23,005 bases of DNA from an uncultured Bacteroidales bacterium (GTDB lineage: Bacteria; Bacteroidota; Bacteroidia; Bacteroidales; UBA4417). This document shows positions 7,799-16,962 of this stretch, piece by piece; the stretch's first letter is position 1, and each line of letters starts with the position of its first letter. The position numbers and the translations under genes are program-made. The notes below the pieces were generated by a model. That model did no database searches. It was not told where the DNA came from and worked only from the letters and a program-made list of their open reading frames with translations. Location of the stretch: positions 1 through 23,005 of the forward strand of contig CALCJE010000001.1 of the NCBI GenBank assembly GCA_937965665.1, in the 5' to 3' direction.

Positions 7799-8701
7799 CT
7801 ATAACCGTATCCATTCCTTTGGTGTTATATAAGCAGAACCTTTATCTCGTTCAGGCGTTGAGTACCATTTCATCGGGGCAATTACAATTTTACCGGCATT
7901 CGTATTTAACCAAGCACCCCACCAGCTAAAACTTGAATTTGCAATGATATTATGCTGGCAAAGACTCATTAAAATAATATCTTTATAACTATTTTCCCCT
8001 TCATTTCCTTCAACAACTTTAAATGGTAAATCTATTTCAAGGTTGTCCTTTACCCATTGAGGATCATCAGTGAAAATATAGAGAAACGGTTTTTTTAAAC
8101 GTCCTCTGATATGGTTTAATGCATTGTAGATAAACTGTTCACTTGCCGGCTCAATAAAACCTGCTGTCAAATAATCGCCACGTCTGATATGAAGACTCAC
8201 GGTTTCGAACGTTGACTGGGAAATTTCCTTTGCTAAAGATGTTTGGTAAACCGATTTGTCTTTAGGTTGAAATAATTTTCTGATTTTGTCCTCAAATCCG
8301 GTATAGTATGAAGCATTCTGCCAAAAACCAAGAAAGTAATATTTCTTATTGGCATGTAAATTCTCGAAATACCTTGTATATTCTGCCGGGAATCGCTCTG
8401 TTATGAGTCTGTTAGGCTGAACCATTCTCCTTATCTTAAAATAAGCATATGCTAAATATTTTTTGTGAATTCTATAATACGCTACCGAGAATGGTTTAAA
8501 AGGCTCGACAAGTTTCTGACTGACTTCTATAATGGGTTCTATTTGAAAAACATCGAGATCGCTCACCAGAGGTGTATTATCATCCCCATCCCTCATCAGA
8601 TCAAACCAAACTTTCTCTCCATACTTTGCTTCTAAAACCTTCCCGAAGGCATATTGAAACATTTGATTACCTAAACCGTTTTTTATATTTACAATAATCA
8701 T
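7799..8701 (-). CDS. Alpha-1,2-fucosyltransferase-like protein (GT11)
   Basis: A protein of 300 residues, the usual GT11 length. The N-terminal MIIVNIKNGLGNQMFQYAFG, the donor-binding HIRRGDY (171-177) and NSSFSWWGAW (255-264) are all intact. GT11 enzymes transfer L-fucose (or related 6-deoxyhexoses) from GDP-fucose to galactose-type acceptors. The exact linkage here is inferred from the family only. The ATG at 8701 is the family start. A second GT11 protein is encoded at 16963-17844; the two differ widely outside the motifs and in GC content. No GDP-fucose synthesis genes lie in the window. Confidence 0.95.
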   Translation of the reverse strand: MIIVNIKNGLGNQMFQYAFGKVLEAKYGEKVWFDLMRDGDDNTPLVSDLDVFQIEPIIEVSQKLVEPFKPFSVAYYRIHKKYLAYAYFKIRRMVQPNRLITERFPAEYTRYFENLHANKKYYFLGFWQNASYYTGFEDKIRKLFQPKDKSVYQTSLAKEISQSTFETVSLHIRRGDYLTAGFIEPASEQFIYNALNHIRGRLKKPFLYIFTDDPQWVKDNLEIDLPFKVVEGNEGENSYKDIILMSLCQHNIIANSSFSWWGAWLNTNAGKIVIAPMKWYSTPERDKGSAYITPKEWIRL

Positions 8702-8841
8702 GGTTTAATGCTGGAGGTTCAGTTTAAATCTGGCTATCAATTTATCAAGTTATCCTTTAGGGTAAATTAGAGAATGAATGATAAAACGCTGTTTAGTTTT
8801 ACAATTCGATGTGACAAATAAAAAAGTTGAAGTTCTCTGAA

Positions 8842-9834
8842 TCATGTAATTGTTTTTAATATTTTATCTATAAATCTGACAGGAAGACTCTTAGCATAAT
8901 TATTTGTAAGTCGCAAATAACTATGAATTGCTCTTATTTTCAATGGTCTTGGGTCTATAATTTCAAAATGTAGTTTCATTTTATTGATCCAATTATCATC
9001 CCAGATATCCAGATTTTTGAACTTATCAAAACCGTGTATCTTAAACTGATCAATAACATGCAGGTCAAACCAAAAAATTGAATCTGATAAATCTATCAAA
9101 TCCAATATGTTTCTATTTTCAACATTGTAATTTGCTAACCATTCTGCTTCAAGCGGAAGAGACTTTGCCTTTGCTGAATGATAGCTTCTGAATGTGGTTA
9201 CAAAATGCACATCAGGCTCTTTTAACGCCACTAAGCACTGGTAAAACCTGTTTTTGCTTTCGAACCTCCGTGTGTCAATCCAGCTAAAATGAAGAACCTT
9301 GAAATCATTGACTTTATAATAAAATGCATCCGATTTTGTCGGATAGGGAATCCTCATACTATGCATCCACCTGACATAGTTTTTGTGTTCAGTAATTCCG
9401 TCATCATGAAATAACCATGGAAAATGGAAAGATGAAGGGAAGTAACTATTCTTATCAGGTAAAATATTTGCCCACTGAAATCCAAATACATCTCCGGGTT
9501 GCGAATTTAAAATCTCTAGCCAGTCATTTGTTTCCATAAAATTGGCTGAAAAAATTTCATCTGCATCTAGCGCTACCAGTATTTTTGCACCTTCAATCTT
9601 TCTGGCTTCAGAAATGAGCATTTTCTGGCGTTCATTCTCATCATAATTATCTGATACATTGACCAGTAATTTGACTTTTGGATATTTCAGTGCTATTTCA
9701 CGGGATCCATCAGTTGAATTCTGATCGGCGATAATGATATGGTCAGCCCAACTGCTGGTACATTTCAGAAATACATCGAGACACCAGGCTTCATTACGAA
9801 CGGGTGTCAGGCAAATTAGCTTTGGTCTCTCCAT
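8842..9834 (-). CDS. Glycosyltransferase family 2 protein
   Basis: A protein of 330 residues. LICLTPVRNEAWCLDVFLK at the N-terminus, DQNSTDGS (37-44) and VALDADEIF (87-95, metal-binding DADE) define a GT-A fold of the GT2 subgroup with an EAWCL-type N-terminus. This subgroup has a characteristic middle section with histidine-rich FHFPWLFHDDG (about 137-147) and FKVLHFSW (about 178-185), likely part of the acceptor pocket. No membrane anchor is seen. It follows the GT2 gene at 9919 by 84 bases and precedes a GT11 gene by 140 bases, so it need not be tightly coupled to either. Confidence 0.88.
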   Translation of the reverse strand: MERPKLICLTPVRNEAWCLDVFLKCTSSWADHIIIADQNSTDGSREIALKYPKVKLLVNVSDNYDENERQKMLISEARKIEGAKILVALDADEIFSANFMETNDWLEILNSQPGDVFGFQWANILPDKNSYFPSSFHFPWLFHDDGITEHKNYVRWMHSMRIPYPTKSDAFYYKVNDFKVLHFSWIDTRRFESKNRFYQCLVALKEPDVHFVTTFRSYHSAKAKSLPLEAEWLANYNVENRNILDLIDLSDSIFWFDLHVIDQFKIHGFDKFKNLDIWDDNWINKMKLHFEIIDPRPLKIRAIHSYLRLTNNYAKSLPVRFIDKILKTIT

Positions 9835-9918
9835 TTTTGAATATTCATTTTAAGCTAATTCTTCTTAAAGGCAGAAAGTGAGTAAAAAAATCCTGGATAG
9901 TTTTTGATGGTTAAATCA

Positions 9919-10737
9919 TCATTCATCATTATTCAGAAACCTCCATTTTTCGAGCTTGAAAAGTACTCGCTCAATGAAACTTACGAACCATCTTGTTAAT
10001 TTATAGTGATTTATTCGTTTCATCATATCGATTTTTCTCCAATGCAAATCATAATCAGCCAGGATATTTTTCGGAATTAATTCTTCCAGAACGGCTCTTC
10101 GCTCTGATTTACCAATTTCAGGAGATGAATTACTGATACCCGACATGTTAAAACAAGTTACGACCATGTCGATATATATTACAGATTCATTATTTAGTCC
10201 CACAGAGATGAGATACCACTTCCAGTCTGATACAATTTTGAGGTTTTCATCATAAAACCCATATTTATAAAAGAGACTTCGTTTAATTAGTGCGGGGGAA
10301 TGATTGAGTGATCCCCTGTAAAACGTAAACATGGTAATGAGTCCTTGACCGGATTTGTCGCAAAAAACTGTTCCATCTGGCATTTGCTTAAGCATATTAC
10401 CGTAGTATATGCTACAATCAGGCAAAGTATTAATCATTTTTTCAATTACATCGCTGGCGTAAAGCCAATCCCCCGAATTCAGAAACTGGCAATATTCCCC
10501 TTGCGCAGCACGAATACCCTTATTCATGGCATGGTAAATGCCATTATCAGGTTCGCTGATCCAATAGGTGATCCTGTCCTCAAATTCTTTGATAACATCA
10601 ATACTTCCGTCAATTGATCCACCATCAATTACAATATATTCAAACTCCCGGCTAGACTGCGAAACCACGCTTTCGATGGTTTTACGCAGGCCAGAGGCAT
10701 TATTTAAGTTTATAGTGATTATTGATAATTTAAGCAT
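9919..10737 (-). CDS. Glycosyltransferase family 2 protein
   Basis: A protein of 272 residues from the ATG at 10737; a TTG three codons upstream is less likely. It belongs to a well-known short GT2 subgroup with IDGGSIDGS (about 37-45), ISEPDNGIYHAMNKGI (about 60-75) and QFLNSGDW (about 84-91). In this subgroup SGD replaces the usual DxD. The C-terminus ends in a basic amphipathic stretch rather than a membrane segment. It probably adds one sugar of the repeat unit in the cytoplasm. It follows the GT-C gene after a 140-bp gap. Confidence 0.92.
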   Translation of the reverse strand: MLKLSIITINLNNASGLRKTIESVVSQSSREFEYIVIDGGSIDGSIDVIKEFEDRITYWISEPDNGIYHAMNKGIRAAQGEYCQFLNSGDWLYASDVIEKMINTLPDCSIYYGNMLKQMPDGTVFCDKSGQGLITMFTFYRGSLNHSPALIKRSLFYKYGFYDENLKIVSDWKWYLISVGLNNESVIYIDMVVTCFNMSGISNSSPEIGKSERRAVLEELIPKNILADYDLHWRKIDMMKRINHYKLTRWFVSFIERVLFKLEKWRFLNNDE

Positions 10738-10877
10738 TCGAATCAAGTATTTGTCAGTCGAACAATTTAATAAACCTTTTTCGCTAAACTAAATTCCAAC
10801 ATATTATTTAAAACAGCCCCTATTTCAATATTTATAAACTTCTGAAAGTTAAAAACTCGGAATTCCTTTCAGCAATA

Positions 10878-12581
10878 CTAAGGATTTGAATCCGCTAATT
10901 TCCTGCTATGCCTGCAATACAAGATTCTCTCCGTAGCATAACCGGGATTTAATGTTTCCGGTGTACCCACAAAATATCTATCAAAAGAATCAGGGAAGCC
11001 CCAGTTTAGTGAGCGTAAATCTTCATAGATTATTGATGAATCATATTCCGTCAAAAAAACGAAATCAGGCTTATGTAATCTATACTTTTTTTCATCTATG
11101 TGAAAATCTACGGGTTGAAAATAAATACCACATGGTGTTGCAGATATTGCAACAATAGTCATATGGTCCAATTGGGTTGAGAAAACAAAATCACCAGTTC
11201 TATAATCATATTTTTTTATGAGGAAATTAACATATTCAAAATATTCACGTTGCTTCTTAGTTAAAGCTATTGGAGAAATTTTACTTTCCTGACCCAACTT
11301 GTATTTTTCATGATTTCCGCTTCCTAAGGACGCTGCAAATGACTTTAGAGGTGGGAAAAGAATTAAAAATAGTATTATCCAGTAGGAAAACGATATTTCC
11401 TTTTTATATTTATCCTTGATCAATGAATTGTTCATCAGTTTTACTGTCAAGAGACTCCATGGCAGAATAAAATGTATCATTTTGTCGGCTATTGGAGTTA
11501 TTGTGCCAATAGAAGAAAATAATGGGAAAAAAAATAAAAAAAGGTTAAAACAATTTTCAGAAGAAAAAATTTCTGCAAATGAATTCTTATCTGTTTCGAA
11601 TAAAATTGCAATAAAAGAAACAATAATTGGTAAAACAAGTAGAGTAGAAATATGTACTTCGGGCCTTTTTATATAGAGTGTTAATATTACAATAGATAAT
11701 AAACATAAAATATATGCTATGCTTCTCTTAGTAAATTTCGCAACCAATGACGAAACAACAATAACTCCTATAAAAGCACAAATCTGAATATAAAAATCTC
11801 TGAAGTATAAGAAAACTTTTGTTGCATATGACACTACATCGTAGCCCCTTTCCAGTTTAATGATCGCATTCTTAGCTATAATCATTTTGCTATAAACCAA
11901 AAATAAATCATAAATAAAATAATGGTAGTATATTGCAGCAACAAAAAATCCGGTAAAAATTGATGAGATATAAAACAAGATATTCTTTGGAGATTTAATT
12001 TCCTTATTAATTATTAAAATCAAGACTCCTACAAAAACTAATATCCCCGAGGGTAGTATTGTCATGATAGAAAAAAATGAAAATATTCCTGCTAAAAAGT
12101 AAAAGAACTTTCGGCCAAATTGGGCCTCTTTTGCGATTATAAAACTTGATACAACTCCAATTACAAAAAACTCCTGCAAATGATTATAAGCAAGACTTAT
12201 ACCACCTCCTACCAATGTACCAAACAAATAGACTAATAAAATATACCTAATAACTTGCTCCCGTGACTTGAACAATTTTATTTTGAATGAATACCATGCA
12301 GTTACAACAGCAAATAACGTAACCGACAATAAATGAATTAAATACCGCGCATATCGCAAATAAATCAGACTTGAACTAACTTTTTTACCAAATATATAAT
12401 TCACTATTGTCGGCCATTGACTGAAGCCATCAATTTCATTGTTTTGAGCTGCCTGTAATTTTAAATAGATTGTTCCCTCATCGAAAATACTGTCAAGATT
12501 CTTATCTATTTGCGAGAAATGATAGAAGTATATTGAAGTAACAAGTATTAATAGCAAAATATTAAAGCTGTTCTTTTTCAT
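10878..12581 (-). CDS. Polytopic membrane protein, probable GT-C glycosyltransferase
   Basis: A protein of 567 residues with an N-terminal membrane anchor (about 8-24), about 11-12 hydrophobic segments up to roughly residue 415, and a C-terminal soluble part of about 150 residues. The loop after the first segment has IDKNLDSIFDEGTIYLKL (about 26-43). Its acidic DEG fits the catalytic position of GT-C enzymes acting on polyprenyl-phosphate sugars. The C-terminal domain would be periplasmic in that model. The gene is very AT-rich (about 23% GC in 11581-11640), unlike its neighbours, which suggests a separate origin. A Wzy-type polymerase is the main alternative, but the N-terminal loop and soluble tail favour GT-C. 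Confidence 0.6.
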   Translation of the reverse strand: MKKNSFNILLLILVTSIYFYHFSQIDKNLDSIFDEGTIYLKLQAAQNNEIDGFSQWPTIVNYIFGKKVSSSLIYLRYARYLIHLLSVTLFAVVTAWYSFKIKLFKSREQVIRYILLVYLFGTLVGGGISLAYNHLQEFFVIGVVSSFIIAKEAQFGRKFFYFLAGIFSFFSIMTILPSGILVFVGVLILIINKEIKSPKNILFYISSIFTGFFVAAIYYHYFIYDLFLVYSKMIIAKNAIIKLERGYDVVSYATKVFLYFRDFYIQICAFIGVIVVSSLVAKFTKRSIAYILCLLSIVILTLYIKRPEVHISTLLVLPIIVSFIAILFETDKNSFAEIFSSENCFNLFLFFFPLFSSIGTITPIADKMIHFILPWSLLTVKLMNNSLIKDKYKKEISFSYWIILFLILFPPLKSFAASLGSGNHEKYKLGQESKISPIALTKKQREYFEYVNFLIKKYDYRTGDFVFSTQLDHMTIVAISATPCGIYFQPVDFHIDEKKYRLHKPDFVFLTEYDSSIIYEDLRSLNWGFPDSFDRYFVGTPETLNPGYATERILYCRHSRKLADSNP

Positions 12582-12721
12582 TTCAGATAGGATTCACAAC
12601 TGCGTCCATTGAATTTCAACACACGCTATCATATTTTATCTAGTATGCAAAAACATGAAAACAAAGCATAAGATTTAAGGTATCTCAGGCAACATTTTAA
12701 GCATGATTCGGTTTCATGCCA

Positions 12722-13531
12722 TTATTTGAAAATATAAGATTTCCAAAAAAGCTCATATTCATATCTTTCCCAGGCATGGCATCCGAATGGAAGTTTCTTT
12801 CTATTTATATTGAAGAGCTTTGATGGGAAACATTCAAATGAGAATTGTAATGCAATTTCAAAAGAAGGCACTCTCATTTCCAAATCTGTGCCTTTTAAAA
12901 AGCCGCTCCAGAAATCATCCTCATTGTATTTCCAATTCTTAATAAAATAAGAAATTTTGTTCCTGTATCCCAGCATCATTAATAGTAATAATGGGATCCT
13001 GGTCCAGGGTTTCCGAAAAACGGCAAAACGAATGATAATTTCTTTGGCAGAAAGCAAGTTACACTTATAACTTAATGCAGTAATAAACCTTTCAATTTTA
13101 CGAAGTGAAAATCCTCCATTCCCGATTCTCACATTCTTTGTCATACTATCACTAAAGCCATCACCAAATATTGGCGCTCCAATATAATCATAGCCCAGTT
13201 TACACCAATTACCGAATTCATCACTGAAAACATAAGCATCTAACTGGTAAATAAGCATATAATCATATTCCTTAAAACGAGTATAAAACCCTTCCGACAA
13301 AAGAAGTTGGTTGTATTGATTTACTCCGTTAAAGTAATGTGGGTCAAAATTTTCAATTTTCAATGTAACGCCAAATTTGCCAGAGGTTAATTCGTAATAA
13401 TTGGAGTTGAAACCTTCGGGAGCTATAAGCGCAATTGGATGACGATGAAGTACTTTCAGGCATTGAATAAAAGATATTTTTTCATTTTCATCCGGATTTA
13501 TTTTGTAAACAGGAATAAGAACAATATTCAT
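12722..13531 (-). CDS. DUF5672 family, putative glycosyltransferase
   Basis: A protein of 269 residues from the ATG at 13531; an upstream TTG at 13561 would add ten residues that do not fit the family start. IVLIPVYK at the N-terminus, YMLIYQLDAYVF (about 91-102), GYDYIGAP (about 113-120) and IGNGGFSLRK (about 136-145) are the conserved blocks I associate with DUF5672. The family occurs in surface-polysaccharide loci and resembles GT-A enzymes. The QLDA and NGGFSLR blocks probably line the donor site. There is no experimental role that I know of. It lies 138 bp after the GT2-like gene and 140 bp before the GT-C gene. Confidence 0.75.
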   Translation of the reverse strand: MNIVLIPVYKINPDENEKISFIQCLKVLHRHPIALIAPEGFNSNYYELTSGKFGVTLKIENFDPHYFNGVNQYNQLLLSEGFYTRFKEYDYMLIYQLDAYVFSDEFGNWCKLGYDYIGAPIFGDGFSDSMTKNVRIGNGGFSLRKIERFITALSYKCNLLSAKEIIIRFAVFRKPWTRIPLLLLMMLGYRNKISYFIKNWKYNEDDFWSGFLKGTDLEMRVPSFEIALQFSFECFPSKLFNINRKKLPFGCHAWERYEYELFWKSYIFK

Positions 13532-13669
13532 TTTTTTACGGATAGTTAATTGATATCTCAAAGTTTCTGTTTCAGAACAAACTATGAATGAATGAAGATT
13601 ATTTAATTCATAATTTTAATTACAGCACCCAACAGGAGGAAATAAGTTTAAAATTAGTGGCCTTTCGGG

Positions 13670-14632
13670 CTAGGAATAAAGAAACTTTAAAATTTTCAAT
13701 ACAATCTTTTTAACGGTCGACCTTTTTTGAGGATTAATAATTCGCTCGAAAATATACCAGTCGTAAATTTTATCCGGCTTAGATTTTCTGAATACTATAG
13801 GGTCATTCTGTTCAAAGGAAGTTAATCCCGAAAGCTTATCATCTTTATATATTGTATGGTTCGCTTCATCACCAAACCCTATATTTGAAATGAGATTTTT
13901 ACCGGGAACTATTGAATATCCGCCTGATACAAAGCGGGTAAAAAACCATTGGTAATCCCAGACATCTATTTGCCTGATGGGATTTGAAAATGTTTCGAAA
14001 ATGTCGTTAAATACCCGGTAATGTCTTTCTGAATTTAAAAACTGTCTCACTTTTGCCTTTCCTTCGCTTGTTTCCCACTCCTTTATTGAGTGATCAAACT
14101 TAAGCCAGGCTCTTTTCCAGGTTGCCCATCCCCAGGTTCCCGCATATTTTGTGATGGTATACGAACTTTTTCCAGATTTCCACTTAATTACGGGGTTCGT
14201 GCCGCTTACTACAAACATATGTTCATCAGTTCTAAAATGATGAAGGAGTTGCTGGCAATAGTAAAAGAAATATGCCACTGGTAAGCAATCGTCTTCAAGT
14301 ATAATACCCTCATCTACATTTTCAAAAAACCAGCTAATGGCTTCGGCCGGACCCCTGCCACACCCCCGGTTTTCATCACGATACAAAGTATGAAGATCAC
14401 AATCCCAATCTACCTGGATAACGCCCCGAGCCGCTTTGCACTTTTCGATATCATCGGTATTTCCAGGTCGGGGGCCATCAGCCGCCACATACAAATACCT
14501 GGGCTTCTGCTTTTTTATTGCTTCAAAAACGCTTCTTGTTTTTTCGGGCCGGTTAAAGATAATAAGTAGTACCGGGGTATTAAAAGCATCAACCACGGCA
14601 GAAGTGGCTTCGGTTTTCAAGAGAGCATTCAT
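13670..14632 (-). CDS. Divergent GT2-like nucleotide-diphospho-sugar transferase
   Basis: A protein of 320 residues. TPVLLIIFNRPEKT (about 19-32), VAADGPRPGN (about 49-58) and IILEDDCLP (110-118, acidic metal site) show a GT-A fold. GTWGWATWKRAW (165-176) is a strongly conserved block of this subgroup. It is not a standard GT2, and the sugar is unknown. The ATG at 14632 leaves a 17-residue polar N-terminal extension before the first strand. The gene follows the GT4 gene at 14655 by 22 bases, so they are probably cotranscribed. The C-terminus is basic with no membrane segment. Confidence 0.82.
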   Translation of the reverse strand: MNALLKTEATSAVVDAFNTPVLLIIFNRPEKTRSVFEAIKKQKPRYLYVAADGPRPGNTDDIEKCKAARGVIQVDWDCDLHTLYRDENRGCGRGPAEAISWFFENVDEGIILEDDCLPVAYFFYYCQQLLHHFRTDEHMFVVSGTNPVIKWKSGKSSYTITKYAGTWGWATWKRAWLKFDHSIKEWETSEGKAKVRQFLNSERHYRVFNDIFETFSNPIRQIDVWDYQWFFTRFVSGGYSIVPGKNLISNIGFGDEANHTIYKDDKLSGLTSFEQNDPIVFRKSKPDKIYDWYIFERIINPQKRSTVKKIVLKILKFLYS

Positions 14633-14654
14633 AACGTCGTAAACAAAAACAAGT

Positions 14655-15881
14655 CTATTCGATTGTAGTTATAAACTCGTTATATTCCCCTTCTGTTGCC
14701 GTAATTGAAAACTTACTGTCAACATATGCCAGCGGCTCCAAGTGTATTTTGCCATCCAGTATGTCGCATGTTTTCAGTATCATAGCCTCCATATCCATAA
14801 GGGGAACAAGAAATCCATTTTTCCCATTTTCAATAAGCTCTTTATTCCCGCCAACATCAAATGTTACTACCGGAACGTTGCAAAAATTTGCTTCCAGATT
14901 TGCCATCCCAAAACTTTCAATCAATGTTGGAGAAACACAGATTGTACAACTCTTAATAAATCCAATATTTACTCTATTGTCAACAATACCAGGCGAAAAT
15001 ACCAGATTTGAGTACGTTTTGAGAATTTCGAGTTCCTTGGTCTGAATTGAACTTAATCCTCCGGAAATATAAAATCCAATTTTATAATTATATCGAACAG
15101 CCAATCGCCTGATGATTTCTATAACAAATCGCTCTCCTTTAACTGAACTCCCTCCTGAAGGGATATAGACAACGGGAAAGTCGGGGTCAAGGTCTATTTT
15201 TTGTTGAACAGAAACTGCCTCAATGCTTTCAATGAATTTATTATCAATCAGGTTAGGCAAAACCGAAACCGGTATTTTATTACCAAATGTGCTGATAAAC
15301 ACATCTTTCATATAATTGCTGGGGCAGATCACTGAATCAATCTTCGCAAGTGCCTTCCTTTCAATTTTTACCGCTAAACGGGCATCATATGCTGATTGAA
15401 AGCCAAAGAACGGATTATTAATAAACCGTATGGGATTATGATGACTAATATGTAAATAACGTGCCCCTTTAATTTTTTTAATTGAAAATCCAGGCACCCC
15501 ATGATCAGGAAGAATCACAACAGCAGGGTTGAATTTACTCAGTTCCCTGTTTATTTTGCGACTTGCAAGGTTTGAAGCCACAATATCAATAAGCTGGTAT
15601 GCGGGTAAATAAGTATCGGTTTTATAAAATAGCTTGCGCTGATATTTGTACATTTTTGAAACGAGTAACTGAATACGCCGCCTCAACTTTGAGCTGATAC
15701 CATAGTGAAACACATCAGGATCATCTGGCAACTGTTTCATGCTGACTGGATTATCGCAAAATGTGAATGCTTTTACATGATGACCATTTTCCTTAAAAAG
15801 CCGAAACAGATTATAGTGGGCACTACTAACACCACTAACACCTATGGGCGGAAATGTCTCAGTTATTATGGCAATTCTCAT
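14655..15881 (-). CDS. Glycosyltransferase family 4 protein
   Basis: A GT-B transferase of 408 residues. It begins IAIITETFPPIGVSGVSS (residues 3-20), the donor/acceptor loop typical of GT4. LPNLID (208-213) lies near the domain linker. PSGGSSVKGERFVIEI (241-256) is the C-domain P-loop-like turn with the lysine that contacts phosphate. ESFGMANLE (322-330) is E-x7-E, followed by VVTFDVGGNKELI (338-350). It starts at the ATG at 15881. A good -7 promoter element lies about 80 bases upstream, so this may open a sub-operon. Confidence 0.93.
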   Translation of the reverse strand: MRIAIITETFPPIGVSGVSSAHYNLFRLFKENGHHVKAFTFCDNPVSMKQLPDDPDVFHYGISSKLRRRIQLLVSKMYKYQRKLFYKTDTYLPAYQLIDIVASNLASRKINRELSKFNPAVVILPDHGVPGFSIKKIKGARYLHISHHNPIRFINNPFFGFQSAYDARLAVKIERKALAKIDSVICPSNYMKDVFISTFGNKIPVSVLPNLIDNKFIESIEAVSVQQKIDLDPDFPVVYIPSGGSSVKGERFVIEIIRRLAVRYNYKIGFYISGGLSSIQTKELEILKTYSNLVFSPGIVDNRVNIGFIKSCTICVSPTLIESFGMANLEANFCNVPVVTFDVGGNKELIENGKNGFLVPLMDMEAMILKTCDILDGKIHLEPLAYVDSKFSITATEGEYNEFITTIE

Positions 15882-15960
15882 ATGATCAATTACTTCCGGA
15901 TTTAATCGCTACCTGCTTTCTTACCATAAATGTTTTTCTAGGATAGAACAAAATGAATCT

Positions 15961-15968
15961 CAAATATA
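15961..15968 (-). promoter_or_regulatory. Candidate Bacteroidota -7 promoter element (TATATTTG)
   Basis: The minus strand reads TATATTTG, an exact TAnnTTTG match, in the 140-bp gap between the GT2 gene (16022) and the GT4 gene starting at 15881. A weak TTTC that might serve as the -33 element lies at 15984-15987, but the 15-base spacing is short. It would give a 5' leader of roughly 70 bases. Confidence 0.4.
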
Positions 15969-16021
15969 GAATATGGCTGAATTGAAAAATTTTAATACTT
16001 CGAGTCTACGTCGATACTGGT

Positions 16022-16960
16022 TCAGCTTTTTGAAAGAAATAAACTGACCCTGTTTACTGCTTTGAGGCTGTATTTAACTCCCAAAAAGAGCATGCTTACC
16101 CTAATGAATGCGACATAAAGCTTTAAAAAGGGATATTGATTCATTTTCTTCAAAAGTATTTTAGCTGATTCTTTATTGATTCCATACACCTTATACCAGT
16201 TAGATGCCCAGATCAGCTTAGCCCTGTTGACTTCTTTTTTCATAAAGGCGGGCACTTCCAATTGGTTTTCATACATATTAAGAACCGCTTCAAACGAATA
16301 AGGGTCTGAATGCGAGCTCTGTGAATTATGTTTCCTGTAAAAAAACAGTTTATCCTCTAAACCAAAAAACCGGAACCCGCCAAGCAACAACTTTAACCAA
16401 AGCTGGTAGTCAGCCACATTATGAATACTTATGTCTTCGTTAAAACCACCTACTTCGACAATTGCACTTTTAAAGGCTAGTACCGAAGGAATTGGTATAA
16501 AATTATGCCTCATCAGTTCGCGTTGGGCGAGTTTTCCGAAAATTTCGCCACAAAGGGTTTTATACTCATACTCAACCTGATCGACTGATTCGCTGAATAC
16601 ATACCCATTCGAAAAAACCAGGTCAACTTGCTGATTGATGATAGAAGCTACCTGGATTTCAAGTTTACCGGGTACCCAGATATCATCCGAATCCAGAAAA
16701 GCAACCAGAGTCCCATTACAATTTTTCAGCCCGGTATTCCTGGCCTTGCCCATTTGCTGATTGGGCTGATAGATGTACTTTATACGATTATCAATTGAAG
16801 AATAATTTTTTACTATACCAGCTGTCCCATCCGTCGATCCATCATCAACAACAATAAGTTCCCAGTTTGTATAGGTTTGCGCAATTACACTTTCAATGCT
16901 TTCGGCTATATACTTTTCAGCATTATAAGCGGGCATTATAACCGAAACAAGATCCAACAT
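16022..16960 (-). CDS. Glycosyltransferase family 2 protein
   Basis: A protein of 312 residues with canonical GT2 motifs: VSVIMPAYNAEKYI (5-18), VVDDGSTDGT (37-46), GKARNTGL (71-78) and FLDSDDIW (88-95, metal-binding DSDD). The mid-region DYQLWLKLL (about 184-192) is the usual acceptor-side ED/DYxLW block. The ATG at 16960 is only two bases after the stop of the GT11 gene, so they should be translated from one message. The C-terminal hydrophobic stretch VAFIRVSMLFLGV (about 284-296) is short and may be a membrane-association helix. Confidence 0.93.
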   Translation of the reverse strand: MLDLVSVIMPAYNAEKYIAESIESVIAQTYTNWELIVVDDGSTDGTAGIVKNYSSIDNRIKYIYQPNQQMGKARNTGLKNCNGTLVAFLDSDDIWVPGKLEIQVASIINQQVDLVFSNGYVFSESVDQVEYEYKTLCGEIFGKLAQRELMRHNFIPIPSVLAFKSAIVEVGGFNEDISIHNVADYQLWLKLLLGGFRFFGLEDKLFFYRKHNSQSSHSDPYSFEAVLNMYENQLEVPAFMKKEVNRAKLIWASNWYKVYGINKESAKILLKKMNQYPFLKLYVAFIRVSMLFLGVKYSLKAVNRVSLFLSKS

Positions 16961-16962
16961 TG

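Noticed and set aside
10878..12581. Wzy O-antigen polymerase
   Set aside because: The acidic DEG loop after the first membrane segment and the soluble C-terminal domain of about 150 residues fit GT-C enzymes better; kept as an alternative only.
13640..13669. Rho-independent terminator after the GT2-like gene
   Set aside because: Minus-strand GCC-CGAAA-GGC forms only a three-pair stem before a short AT-rich stretch, too weak to call. I saw no convincing terminator elsewhere.
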